DNA from: Mesorhizobium sp. WSM3860
Lineage (GTDB): Bacteria > Pseudomonadota > Alphaproteobacteria > Rhizobiales > Rhizobiaceae
DNA length: 64,000 nt
NCBI RefSeq assembly: GCF_002294995.1
Contig: NZ_NSGF01000003.1
Span: forward strand, 248,001-312,000
Direction: 5' to 3'
Position numbers and translations under genes: made by a program. The notes under the pieces are model-generated. The model ran no database searches. It was not told the DNA's origin and saw only the letters and a list, made by a program, of their open reading frames with translations. Positions 56,192 to 64,000 of this stretch are shown here, piece by piece; position 1 is the stretch's first letter, and every line of letters begins with the position of its first letter.

Positions 56192-56356
56192 ATGGGGTTC
56201 TTCACCGAAATGTTCGCGCGGCCGCGCCCGCAGGAACAGCAGCGCTACCGATCGGCGCTCGCGCTACTGAACGCGATGAGCAACGCCGACCGCGCCGATA
56301 TCGGCATCAAGCCGGCCGACTTTCCGCGTATCGCCCGCGAGATGTCGATACGCTGA
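56192..56356 (+). CDS. Small DUF1127-like protein
   Basis: A 54-residue protein (MGFFTEMFARPRPQ opening) whose C-terminal part ALLNAMSNADRADIGIKPADFPRI matches the short DUF1127/YjiS-like motif (L..LSD.ELaDIGlsR.d). Short DUF1127 proteins in Agrobacterium and related bacteria influence RNA turnover and phosphate or carbon physiology. ATG 56192 is preceded by a purine-rich GGGGCTGGGAT stretch. The promoter region holds two palindromes. Confidence 0.7.
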   Translation: MGFFTEMFARPRPQEQQRYRSALALLNAMSNADRADIGIKPADFPRIAREMSIR

Positions 56357-56365
56357 TTCAACGTT

Positions 56366-56396
56366 GAAAAAGAGGTTTCGCCGCGGCCCGGGAAAC
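56366..56396 (-). terminator. Possible terminator of the DUF1993 gene
   Basis: GTTTC (56375-56379) pairs with GAAAC (56392-56396), with an inner CCG/CGG pairing, and is followed on the minus strand by CTCTTTTTC, just after the DUF1993 stop. Confidence 0.5.
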
Positions 56397-56406
56397 GTCT
56401 CCGTCT

Positions 56407-56910
56407 TCAGCGTCCGAGGAACGTCGCCTTGCCCAGCGGCACGCCATTGTGCCGCAGGATGTCGTAGGCCGTCGTGACGTGGAAGTAGAAATTCGGCATG
56501 GCTGCGCTGAGCAAATATTGCAGCCCGCTCATCGACACGTCGCGCCCGGCAAGCCTGAGTTCGATCGTCCGCTCCTCCGACCCGTCCAGGTCGGCGGCCG
56601 AGAACGTCGCCAGATGATCGAGCGTCTTGGCAATTCGAGCGTGCAGTTCTGCGAAGCTCGATTCGTTGTCCTCGTATTTCGGCACTTCACGGCCGGCGAG
56701 CCGCGACGGCGCGCCCTTGGCGTGGTCGGTTGCGATCTGCACTTGCCGGGTCAGGGCGAACATGTCCGGCGCCAGCCTCGCGGTCAGGAACACCTGCGGG
56801 TCGATCTTGCGGTCGGCTGCGTTCTGTTCCGCCAGCGACAGCACTTTGGACAGTGAATTCAACCTGGCCGAAAAGACGGCCACGGATATGTCGTACATGG
56901 AAATGGTCAC
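56407..56910 (-). CDS. DUF1993 family protein
   Basis: A 167-residue protein of the DUF1993 family (DinB-like helical bundle), recognised from the MYDISVAVFSARLNSLSKVL opening, the DMFALTRQVQIATDHAKGA block and the closing MPNFYFHVTTAYDILRHNGVPLGK. Histidines at family metal-site positions are present (DHAK and FHVTTAYDILRHN). Function unknown. It is divergent from the DUF1176-like gene. Confidence 0.9.
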   Translation of the reverse strand: MTISMYDISVAVFSARLNSLSKVLSLAEQNAADRKIDPQVFLTARLAPDMFALTRQVQIATDHAKGAPSRLAGREVPKYEDNESSFAELHARIAKTLDHLATFSAADLDGSEERTIELRLAGRDVSMSGLQYLLSAAMPNFYFHVTTAYDILRHNGVPLGKATFLGR

Positions 56911-57052
56911 GGAACACTCTCCCAGGCGGCCTCAGCGCCGCGGGCCGTGAGCTAGCGCCTCCCGACCCGATTCTTCAAGCAGCCCTGCCGCGGCGTCACC
57001 GCGACGCCGCAATCGTCGTGGTAGTATTTTCGTTATCGAGCGGAGATTCCCG

Positions 57053-58102
57053 ATGAGACCTGCCCTTATCGCAGCGACTGCCTTGTTCTCCCTTGCCTCC
57101 GTCGGCCAGTCGGCGCTTGCAGCCGAAGCCGCCTATATCGACGACCGGTCCAGCGCCGAGGCTGTCGTCCACTCGCTGTACAGCGCGATCAACCGGCATG
57201 AATTCGCCCGCGCCTGGAGTTATTTCGGCGATACCAAGCCGGCAAAAGATTTCGACGCCTTCGTCAAGGGCTACGACAATACCGACACCGTCGAGGTCAA
57301 GACCGGCGCGGTATCGGACGAGGGTGCTGCCGGCAGCATCTACTACAGCGTCCCTGTCGCCATCCAGGCCACCGACAAGAGGAGCGAGGCCAAGATCTTT
57401 GCCGGCTGCTACACGCTTCGCCAGGTCAACGCGCAGATCCAGGAACCGCCATTCCAGCCGATCTTTATCGACAAGGGCGCCTTGAAGCCGTCGACTTCGG
57501 ATTTCCAGGATGCCGTGCCGGCAAGCTGCGGCGATGGCCCGCCCCCGCCCAAGAAGGATGAAGCGCTCGAACAGGCCAGAAAGGCGTTCCTCGCCGCCTA
57601 TGGCGAGCACTGCGACAAGGAGAACCCGGAAGGCAAGCCGGTCGGCGAGCCGGAGGCCTATTCCATCCATTACAAGGATAAGGACGCCGGAGCCGACGAG
57701 CCGGAGCGCGAGACGCGGCTCTTCCGCTTCTTCTGCTCGATGGCCGCCTACAATGAAAGCGCGGTCTATTACATTTATGACGATGTGTCCGGCGTCCGGC
57801 AGCTGCAGTTCGCCGCGCCGGAACTCGACATCCGTTACGAGAACAACAACAGCGAGGGCAAGCTCGAGGGCATCCACATCATCGGCTTCCAGACCGACGA
57901 CCAGCTGGTCAATTCCGAATACGACGACAAGACCAAGTCGATCACCTCGATGAACAAATGGCGCGGCGTCGGCGACGCTTCATCGACCGGCACCTATCTG
58001 TTCCGCAACGGCAATTTCTCGCTGGTGCAGTATGATGTCGACGCGTCCTATGACGGCGAGATCAATCCCGAGACCGTCCTGGACTACAACACGCCGCCTT
58101 GA
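57053..58102 (+). CDS. Secreted DUF1176-like protein
   Basis: A 349-residue protein with a signal peptide (MRPALIAATALFSLASVGQ, cleaved near ALAA). An NTF2-like N-terminal half (about residues 30-150) is followed by a C-terminal half with LFRFFCSMAAYNESAVYYIY and SSTGTYLFRNGNFSLVQYDVD, which resembles the DUF1176 family. Function unknown. Its stop abuts the stop of the convergent hydrolase gene with no intervening base. Confidence 0.7.
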   Translation: MRPALIAATALFSLASVGQSALAAEAAYIDDRSSAEAVVHSLYSAINRHEFARAWSYFGDTKPAKDFDAFVKGYDNTDTVEVKTGAVSDEGAAGSIYYSVPVAIQATDKRSEAKIFAGCYTLRQVNAQIQEPPFQPIFIDKGALKPSTSDFQDAVPASCGDGPPPPKKDEALEQARKAFLAAYGEHCDKENPEGKPVGEPEAYSIHYKDKDAGADEPERETRLFRFFCSMAAYNESAVYYIYDDVSGVRQLQFAAPELDIRYENNNSEGKLEGIHIIGFQTDDQLVNSEYDDKTKSITSMNKWRGVGDASSTGTYLFRNGNFSLVQYDVDASYDGEINPETVLDYNTPP

Positions 58103-58993
58103 TCAGGGCGCTTTCGTCAGCATCCAGTTGAGCGTGCCGCGCCAATCGACCATGCGGATCGGCGTCCCGTGCGTGCCGGTCTCGAACCGCACGAAGCGGG
58201 TCGGATAGGTCTTCGACTTGGCGAGGATCGAGCGGAAGAAGGCTTCCTGTTTCTCAACCTGGAAAACCACGTCATGGCTGCCCTGGCCGAAGAACACCGG
58301 CACGCGGCGCTTGAAGGCCGGGCTGGTAAAAAAGCTTTCGTCCCAGAGCGAGCCGAGCAGCAGCAGCCCATTGACGCGGGCGCCCGTATCCTTGCGATCG
58401 GCCAGTTTCCAGCAGAGGATGCCGCCCATCGAGCCGCAGGCGACGAAGATTTTGGCGCCGGGCGATGTCTCTGCATAGTGATCGATCAGCGCCGCGACTT
58501 GGGCGGCGCCCTTGTCGCCGAAATCGGTAAAGTCCGGCGAAAGATAAAGGCCGCCATTTTCGGCCATCAGATTCTTGAGGCGGTTGAAATTGCCGCCGAA
58601 GGTGAAGTCGTCGACGCCCTGCTTGCGGCTGCCCCCCTGCCCGTGCAGGTAAAGCACGATGATGGCGGCACCTTGCGTCTTGCCCACCGCGACATGCCGG
58701 ACATCGCCTGCATCGGTCCTCAGCATCAGGTCCTGCTGCATCTTGCGCACGCCGGGGTCGGTATATTGGGCATGCACGCGCCTTTCCGGCACCTCGTCGC
58801 GCTGGTTGATGTCGCGCATCTCGCGATAGTCGAGCACTGTATAGGCACCGTTGTCGCTGGTCGACAGCGTCGCCGGATAAGCGAAAAGCTCGTCCTTGAA
58901 TGGTTTCAGCGACAACGTCTGGCCCTCGGTTGCCGAGAGGAAGAAAGCTGACGCGGCCAGCAGTGCGGGGAAAAATCGCAAGCGCAAAAACAT
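58103..58993 (-). CDS. Exported alpha/beta hydrolase
   Basis: A 296-residue protein with a signal peptide (FFPALLAASAFFLSATEG). The nucleophile elbow is ACGSMGG (GxSxG type), preceded by the oxyanion-side YLHGQGGSRKQG; a candidate Asp is in FGQGSHDVVF and the His in ETGTHGTPIR. The substrate is unknown; the family includes esterases and peptidases. Located 32 bp downstream of the mobA-like gene on the same strand, but with a different apparent role. Confidence 0.8.
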   Translation of the reverse strand: MFLRLRFFPALLAASAFFLSATEGQTLSLKPFKDELFAYPATLSTSDNGAYTVLDYREMRDINQRDEVPERRVHAQYTDPGVRKMQQDLMLRTDAGDVRHVAVGKTQGAAIIVLYLHGQGGSRKQGVDDFTFGGNFNRLKNLMAENGGLYLSPDFTDFGDKGAAQVAALIDHYAETSPGAKIFVACGSMGGILCWKLADRKDTGARVNGLLLLGSLWDESFFTSPAFKRRVPVFFGQGSHDVVFQVEKQEAFFRSILAKSKTYPTRFVRFETGTHGTPIRMVDWRGTLNWMLTKAP

Positions 58994-59025
58994 TCCGAAG
59001 CCATGCGAAATTCAGCTTCGGTTTG

Positions 59026-60645
59026 TCAATCCTGCAGCACGCCGCCAGCGCCTTCCAGCGCCTCGCGCGTATCGACGTCGATCGAGGCGGCCTGTCCGAT
59101 CTCGACATCGATGACGTCGAGCCCTTCGGCCTCGACGAGATGGCGGGCACCGGTGTCGCCTTCGAGGTGCGCGACGGCTGAAAACAGCGACCGCGGCAGC
59201 AGCACCGGGTTGCCGCGCTTGCCCTGATGCGCCGCGCGCACCACGGCGCGGCCGCCGGATCGGCGGAATGCATCGATCAGACTATCGAGATCCTTCGACG
59301 AGATGCCAGGCATGTCGCCGAGCACGATCATGGCGCCGGCCGCGTCGGGCGCGACCCGCGCGATGCCCGCCTTAAGCGACGAAGCCAGCCCGTCGGCGAA
59401 GTCCGGATTGTGGGCAAGCGTGATATCGAGACCTGAGAGCGCCGAGCGCACCCGCTCGCGCTGATGGCCGGTGACGACGATGGCGCTGGCCGCCTTCGAT
59501 CTCAGCGCCCGCTCGGCGGTGCGCCGCACCAGCGGCTTGCCGTCGAACAGCGCCAGCAGTTTGTTCGGCCCGCCCATGCGGCTGGAGCGCCCGGCGGCGA
59601 GAAGCACGATGTCGACCCTCGGCTCCGCTTTTGCCGGCTGCGACGGCAGCGGCTCGCGCGGCTGCGGCCTTGACGGGATTTCCATCAACAGGCCCCCGAC
59701 GCCCATGCCGGCAATGTCGCCCGCCGTCACGTCGAGCCCAGCGATCAGCCGGTCCAGCACCCAGTCGAAACCGTTTTCCTTCGGGCTGCGAGCACAGCCG
59801 GGCGCGCCGATGACGCGCTTGCCGTCGAGCGTTCCGAGCACCAGCAGATTGCCGGGATCGACCGGCATGCCGGCTCGGATGACTTTGCCGCCCGCCTTCT
59901 CGATCGCGGCAGGGATGACATCGGCGAAATCGGCCAGCGCCGAGGCGCCGAAGATAACCACCATGTCGTTGTCGCGCGCCAGCGCCCTTGCCGCTTCCGC
60001 GACGGGCGTCACGTCATGCGGCGGGCGCCGCTCCGCCGTCAGCCGGCCGCCGGAGCGCGCCAGCCGCGCCTCGGTGACGCGCAGCGTCTTGTCGAGGACG
60101 CTCGGCTTCAAGCCGGGCAGCGTCGTCTGAATGACGCCGACATTGACCGGGCGATAGGCGTTTACGGCAAAGATTTCGCCGCCGGCACAAATCTTGGCCA
60201 CCGCATCGACCAAGCTCGCAGCGACGGCAAAGGGAATGATCTTCACCGTCGCCACCATCTGGCCGGCCTCGACAGGCGCGTGCAGCGCCAGGGTGGCGAT
60301 GGTAATCGCCGGGTCGATGGCATTGATGGCGTCGATCATCTTGGCGTCGACGGTGAAGACGCCCGCAGTTTCGGCATGCAGGTTCACGCGTCCGGTTGCA
60401 GCGGGCTTCGTCTCGACGTTGCGATGGGACATGCTCAACGCGATCTTTTCGGCCGCGGCATCCTCGCCGAGGTCATCGGGAGAGAGAACGGCCACGACGA
60501 CTTCGCTGATGCCGGCCGCCCTCAGCGCAGCAACGTCCTCGCCGTTCAGCCGATGCGCCTTGCGGAATCGCCGCTCGCCGGCAGTGGTCGCATGCGCCAG
60601 CACCGCGCCTTCGGCCAGCTCGATCGCAACCGGACCGAACTTCAC
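59026..60645 (-). CDS. Molybdopterin-binding / MobA-like nucleotidyltransferase fusion
   Basis: A 539-residue two-domain protein. Residues about 1-335 form a MoeA/MoaB-like molybdopterin-binding unit (VFGASALADFADVIPAAIEKAGG). Residues about 345-539 are a MobA/MocA-type nucleotidyltransferase with the signature LLAAGRSSRMGGPNKLLA. This fusion is typical of the maturation of xanthine/CO dehydrogenase-type molybdenum hydroxylases, probably making the cytidine form of the cofactor. GTG 60645 overlaps the xdhC stop (GTGA), so it is translationally coupled to the upstream gene. Confidence 0.88.
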   Translation of the reverse strand: MKFGPVAIELAEGAVLAHATTAGERRFRKAHRLNGEDVAALRAAGISEVVVAVLSPDDLGEDAAAEKIALSMSHRNVETKPAATGRVNLHAETAGVFTVDAKMIDAINAIDPAITIATLALHAPVEAGQMVATVKIIPFAVAASLVDAVAKICAGGEIFAVNAYRPVNVGVIQTTLPGLKPSVLDKTLRVTEARLARSGGRLTAERRPPHDVTPVAEAARALARDNDMVVIFGASALADFADVIPAAIEKAGGKVIRAGMPVDPGNLLVLGTLDGKRVIGAPGCARSPKENGFDWVLDRLIAGLDVTAGDIAGMGVGGLLMEIPSRPQPREPLPSQPAKAEPRVDIVLLAAGRSSRMGGPNKLLALFDGKPLVRRTAERALRSKAASAIVVTGHQRERVRSALSGLDITLAHNPDFADGLASSLKAGIARVAPDAAGAMIVLGDMPGISSKDLDSLIDAFRRSGGRAVVRAAHQGKRGNPVLLPRSLFSAVAHLEGDTGARHLVEAEGLDVIDVEIGQAASIDVDTREALEGAGGVLQD

Positions 60646-61346
60646 GCCACCGCGCCTTTGCTTTCCAAGCCGCGCGAGCGGAAGGCGTGGATGGTCTGTG
60701 CCAGCACCGCGACGGCGATCTCGGCCGGGCTCGCCGCGCCGATGTCCAGCCCGATCGGCGCATGGATGCGGGCGATCTGGTCGGCGCTGGCGCCGAGCGC
60801 CAGCAGACGCTCGACCCGCTTGGCATGAGTCTTCCTGCTGCCGAGCGCCCCGACATAGAAGCACCTGGCGTCGAGCGCCGCCTTCAGTGCGAAATCGTCG
60901 ATCTTCGGATCGTGGGTGACGGCGGCAAGCGCTGTATAGCTGTCGAGTGGTTCGCGCTTCAGCACATCTTCGGGCCATTCGGCATGCAGCGCTACACCGT
61001 GAAAGCGCTCCGGCGTGGCGAAGGCGGAACGCGGATCGATGATCTCGACCGGATAGCCGGCGATCCTGGCCATCGGCGCCAGCGCCTGGCTGATATGCAC
61101 CGCGCCGATCACCACCAGGCGCGGGCGCGGCAGATGCGCATTGAGAAAGAAAGTTCGCCCTTCCGCTTCTACCGATCCAGAATTGCCGGTGCGGAACGCA
61201 CTGGCGATCGCCGCGCCGAGTTCGCCCGCGACGCGGTCGCCTTCACGCACGATGCGGTCGCGGCCGTCGCCGAGATCGGTGACCAGCACCGCGGCGCGCC
61301 GGGCGCGGCGCTCTTCGTTCAATGTTTTGAGAACATACGGATCCAT
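60642..61346 (-). CDS. XdhC/CoxI-family molybdenum cofactor insertion protein (C-terminal type)
   Basis: A 234-residue XdhC-family protein with the Rossmann segment VVIGAVHISQALAPMA and the block AAVTHDPKIDDFAL, followed by FYVGALGSRKTHAKR and IHAPIGLDIGAASPAEIAV. XdhC proteins bind the molybdenum cofactor and hand it to xanthine- or CO-dehydrogenase-type enzymes, helping sulfuration. Here the second half of the usual protein is a separate gene from the N-terminal half just upstream (6 bp gap). Confidence 0.92.
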   Translation of the reverse strand: MDPYVLKTLNEERRARRAAVLVTDLGDGRDRIVREGDRVAGELGAAIASAFRTGNSGSVEAEGRTFFLNAHLPRPRLVVIGAVHISQALAPMARIAGYPVEIIDPRSAFATPERFHGVALHAEWPEDVLKREPLDSYTALAAVTHDPKIDDFALKAALDARCFYVGALGSRKTHAKRVERLLALGASADQIARIHAPIGLDIGAASPAEIAVAVLAQTIHAFRSRGLESKGAVA

Positions 61347-61352
61347 CCGCAG

Positions 61353-61691
61353 TCAACCTAGCCGCTCGACATAGACCTTGATGCGGCCGCCGCAAGACAG
61401 GCCGACCTGCCAGGCGGTTTCGTCGGCGACGCCGAACTCCAGCATCCTAGCCCTGCCCGAGCCGATGACATCGATCGCTTCGGCCACCACCGCGCCCTCG
61501 ACACAGCCGCCGGAAACCGAACCGTGGAAATTCCCTCCGGCGTCGATGACCAGATGGCTGCCGACCGGGCGCGGCGCCGAACCCCAGGTTTCGACGACGG
61601 TTGCGATGGCGACATCCTTGCCGTCCTTCATCCAGCCTTCCGCGATGATCAGGGGATCGCGGGCCTCGTCGAGATAGATGCTCTCGTCCAT
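61353..61691 (-). CDS. XdhC/CoxI-family small subunit (N-terminal type, CoxF-like)
   Basis: A 112-residue protein equal to the N-terminal XdhC/CoxI domain: IATVVETWGSAPRPVGSHLV and FHGSVSGGCVEGAVV with the conserved CGG near the end (SCGGRIKVYVERLG). It works with the neighbouring XdhC protein in cofactor insertion. In cox clusters the equivalent gene follows coxE, as here. ATG 61691 begins MDESIYLDEARDP. Confidence 0.9.
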   Translation of the reverse strand: MDESIYLDEARDPLIIAEGWMKDGKDVAIATVVETWGSAPRPVGSHLVIDAGGNFHGSVSGGCVEGAVVAEAIDVIGSGRARMLEFGVADETAWQVGLSCGGRIKVYVERLG

Positions 61692-61761
61692 CGTCGCTTC
61701 TCGCAAAGTCTGTTTTTCCCGGGGAACGTCCCAGAGGAATATATCGCTGCGAAACATATGG

Positions 61762-63012
61762 CTACGCGGCCCGCCTGTCGCCAGTTCGCAGCCAGCGCCG
61801 CGGGTCGACCGCTGCGGCCGGCCGCTGGTCGAGCGAGGCGCAAAGATCGGCCAGCGCGTCGAGATTGTGCACGGCGCGGAACTCGTCGACATGCGGCAGC
61901 ATTGCCTTCACTCCGCGGGCGCGCGCCTCGAACCCGTCGAAACGCAAGAGCGGATTGAGCCAGATCAGCCTCCGGCAGGATTTGTGCAACCGCTCCATCT
62001 CCTCCGACAGGCCGGTGACGTCGTCGCGCTCCAGCCCATCGGTGATCAAAAGCACCACGGCGCCCTGCCCCAGCACGCGCCGCGACCACAGCCGATTGAA
62101 CTCGGCGAGCGCATCGCCGATGCGGGTGCCGCCGGACCAGTCCTTCACGGCCGTCGAGCATTCGGCCAATGCCTCGTCGGGATCGCGATGTCGCATCTGG
62201 CGGGTGAGGTTCGTCAGCCGCGTGCCGAAGACGAATGCGTGCACGCGTCGCCGCTTTTCCGTCAGCGCGTGCAGAAAGTGGAGGAAGATGCGCGTGTACT
62301 GGCTCATCGAGCCGGAAATGTCGGCAAGCACCACCAGCGGCAGATGCATCTCGCGCGGCGATCGGAATTTCGGCAGGATGAGCGCGCCGCCGGTCCGCGC
62401 GGCCAGACGCATCATGGCGCGCGGATCGATGCGGCCCCGTTGCGCATCTGGCTTGAAGCGACGCGTGCGCACCATATCGAAGGGCAGGCGCAACGCCGCG
62501 ATCGCCTTTTTGGCCTCCGCCACCTCGGCCGCATCCATTTGCGCAAAATCCCTGCCGCGCAGCACCTCATTGCCCGAGAAAGTGAAACGCGCATCGACCT
62601 CGATCTCGGGCACTTCCCGCACCGGCTGGTTCTTGTGGTGGCCTTCGAACATCGCCTGGCTGACGCGGTTCTCGGCCGCGCGCGGCTTTTGCTTTTCGCG
62701 ATGGTCCGGCGCGACCGGAGAAAACATCGCGAGCAGCTTCTCGATCAGCTCGCGCGATTTCCAGAACAGGCGGAAGGCTTCGTCGAAGACCGGATGATCC
62801 TCGTGCCGCGAGACCAGCACCGCGTGCAGCGTCCAGTAAAAATCGTCGCGCGAGCCGATGCCGGCGGCAAGAACCGCTTCGATGGCGTCCTTGACCGAAG
62901 CCGGGCCGACGCGCATGCCGGCCTTGCGCAGCGCCCGCGCGAAATAGACGATATTGTCGGCAATGCGCCCTTCCGCACTCGCCTCTTTTGGCTCCGGGCG
63001 CAGCGGTCGCAT
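61762..63012 (-). CDS. coxE: CoxE-like von Willebrand factor A domain protein
   Basis: A 416-residue protein. The C-terminal VWA domain has a MIDAS motif (VLADISGSMSQYTR) and is preceded by a conserved helical region with RRFKPDAQRGRID. CoxE proteins pair with the CoxD MoxR-type ATPase as a chaperone that inserts the copper or sulfur of the CO dehydrogenase active site or relatives. It lies 4 bp after coxD, in the conserved D-E order. Confidence 0.9.
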   Translation of the reverse strand: MRPLRPEPKEASAEGRIADNIVYFARALRKAGMRVGPASVKDAIEAVLAAGIGSRDDFYWTLHAVLVSRHEDHPVFDEAFRLFWKSRELIEKLLAMFSPVAPDHREKQKPRAAENRVSQAMFEGHHKNQPVREVPEIEVDARFTFSGNEVLRGRDFAQMDAAEVAEAKKAIAALRLPFDMVRTRRFKPDAQRGRIDPRAMMRLAARTGGALILPKFRSPREMHLPLVVLADISGSMSQYTRIFLHFLHALTEKRRRVHAFVFGTRLTNLTRQMRHRDPDEALAECSTAVKDWSGGTRIGDALAEFNRLWSRRVLGQGAVVLLITDGLERDDVTGLSEEMERLHKSCRRLIWLNPLLRFDGFEARARGVKAMLPHVDEFRAVHNLDALADLCASLDQRPAAAVDPRRWLRTGDRRAA

Positions 63013-63016
63013 GGCG

Positions 63017-63940
63017 CTACTCCGCGGCCGAAAGCTCGGCCTTCACCTCGTTGAGGATGCGCCGGCCTTCGCCCTCACCGATGCGGGCGATGTCGTCCTG
63101 ATATTTCAAAAGCACGCCGATCGTATCGGACACCGTCTCCGGGTCGAGCGCGACCTTGTCGAGTTCGGTCAGCGCGCCGGCCCAGTCGATGGTTTCGGCG
63201 ACGCCCGGGGCCTTGAACAGCTCGATCTGGCGCAACTTCTGGATGAAGGACACGACCTCGGCCGACAGCCGGCTGTTCGCCTGCGGCACCTTGCGCCGCA
63301 CGATCTCCAATTCGCGCTCGGCGTTCGGATAGTCGACCCAGTGATAGAGGCAGCGCCGCTTCAGCGCGTCATGGATCTCGCGCGTGCGGTTGGTGGTGAT
63401 GATGACTATCGGCGGCTCTTCGGCTTTGATCGTGCCGAGTTCCGGAACCGTCACCTGGAAGTCCGAAAGTATCTCGAGCAGGAAGGCCTCGAAGGCCTCG
63501 TCGGTGCGGTCGAGTTCGTCGATCAGGAAAACCGGCGCCGCCCCTGCCTTGCCGGTCAGCGCATCCAGCACCGGACGGCGGATCAGGTATTTTTCGGAAA
63601 AGACGTTGCGCTCCATGTCGGAGCGCACGACTTTGCCCGCCGCCTCCTCCATGCGGATCTCGATCATCTGTGCCGCGTAATTCCACTCGTAGACGGCGGA
63701 GGAGACGTCCAGCCCTTCGTAGCATTGCAGGCGGATCAGCCGGCGGCCGAGCGCATCGGCGAGCACCTTGGCGATCTCGGTCTTGCCGACACCGGCCTCG
63801 CCTTCGAGGAACAGCGGCCGTTTCATGCGCAGCGACAAAAACAGCACCGTCGCCAGCGAGCGGTCGGCGACATAGTCCGCGCCGGTCAAGAGATCGAGCG
63901 TCTCGTCGATCGACTTCGGCGCGGGCCGCGGCGCGGTCAT
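63017..63940 (-). CDS. coxD: CoxD-like MoxR family AAA+ ATPase
   Basis: A protein of about 307 residues with Walker A GEAGVGKTE, Walker B VFLIDELDRTDEAFEAFLLE and sensor TTNRTREIHDALKRR. It is the MoxR-type chaperone ATPase of cox clusters. ATG 63940 has a GGAGACAAG site; a GTG at 63973 is in frame and overlaps by 4 bp the stop (TGA) of a reading frame that enters from the right edge, so an upstream start with coupling to that gene is also possible. Confidence 0.92.
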   Translation of the reverse strand: MTAPRPAPKSIDETLDLLTGADYVADRSLATVLFLSLRMKRPLFLEGEAGVGKTEIAKVLADALGRRLIRLQCYEGLDVSSAVYEWNYAAQMIEIRMEEAAGKVVRSDMERNVFSEKYLIRRPVLDALTGKAGAAPVFLIDELDRTDEAFEAFLLEILSDFQVTVPELGTIKAEEPPIVIITTNRTREIHDALKRRCLYHWVDYPNAERELEIVRRKVPQANSRLSAEVVSFIQKLRQIELFKAPGVAETIDWAGALTELDKVALDPETVSDTIGVLLKYQDDIARIGEGEGRRILNEVKAELSAAE

Positions 63941-63969
63941 CTTGTCTCCGTGGATGCCGCGCACCCGTT

Positions 63970-64000
63970 TCACAGAACGTGGTAGTCGCGGTTGTGATAG
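63970..64000 (-). CDS. Possible 3' end of a gene entering from the right edge
   Basis: The last 31 bases contain an open minus-strand frame ending YHNRDYHVL and TGA at 63970. The stop overlaps a possible coxD GTG start in the GTGA style. Too short to identify; in cox clusters a structural subunit or CoxG-type gene could lie here. Confidence 0.3.
   Translation of the reverse strand, partial: YHNRDYHVL

Overview
The window looks like a chromosomal segment of a Mesorhizobium-type alphaproteobacterium (Hyphomicrobiales, Phyllobacteriaceae). The evidence is the uniformly GC-rich coding sequence, the start of a CckA-type cell-cycle kinase beside fliO-like and single-cysteine dksA genes, a 2067-residue coiled-coil protein resembling the Growth Pole Ring protein (GPR/RgsE) of polar-growing rhizobia, a B12-dependent ribonucleotide reductase as a housekeeping gene, and palindromic intergenic repeats of the style common in Mesorhizobium. 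Genus-level assignment is inference. No rRNA, tRNA, CRISPR array, integrase or complete insertion sequence was seen.

Layout. 1-5.9 kb: cckA start, fliO-like gene, dksA, a SixA-type phosphatase, the ycjX-ycjF pair and a small secreted protein. 5.9-13 kb: a small lipoprotein, a Kef-type antiporter with a DUF924 gene, the folP-folB-folK operon, a DUF922 predicted protease and a 14-helix drug exporter. 13-15 kb: ferredoxin reductase, its likely 2Fe-2S ferredoxin and an Hpt protein. 15.2-21.5 kb: the giant GPR-like gene with two protein repeat families. 21.7-25.8 kb: a complete Mla-type lipid transport operon (STAS-MlaE fusion, MlaF, MlaD, auxiliary lipoprotein). 25.8-35 kb: dipeptide epimerase, MFS transporter, LpxH-like phosphoesterase, an SDR lacking the usual Tyr/Lys pair, malic enzyme, a DUF2865 protein and gltX. 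35-39.6 kb: nrdJ with candidate NrdR boxes, a leader hairpin and a strong terminator. 39.6-40.25 kb: an AT-richer, internally deleted OLD-type ATPase/TOPRIM gene, the only clear foreign remnant. 40.3-48 kb: mostly envelope and small-molecule genes (VOC, DUF2314, GH25, Tim44-like, phosphodiester glycosidase, uppP, GNAT, GFA, ParB-like). 48-52.9 kb: an apparent operon of a dimethylformamidase-like amidohydrolase, a class III aminotransferase, a GNAT and an acetylpolyamine amidohydrolase-like deacetylase, followed on the other strand by a class V PLP enzyme and an aldo/keto reductase. 55-59 kb: small conserved proteins, including one with a J-domain-like HPD motif, and a candidate small RNA. 59-64 kb: coxD-coxE-xdhC-mobA-like molybdenum hydroxylase maturation genes, running off the right edge, where structural subunits may lie.

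How the parts connect. Most of the window is core rhizobial housekeeping: cell cycle and polar growth (CckA, GPR-like), envelope upkeep (Mla, UppP, GH25, LpxH-like, epimerase), folate, nucleotide and Mo-cofactor metabolism. The less ordinary places are the amidohydrolase/aminotransferase/deacetylase cassette, the OLD remnant, the orphan minus-strand terminator near 55.97 kb, the GNAT promoter with a perfect operator-like palindrome, and the two-period repeat structure of the giant polar protein.
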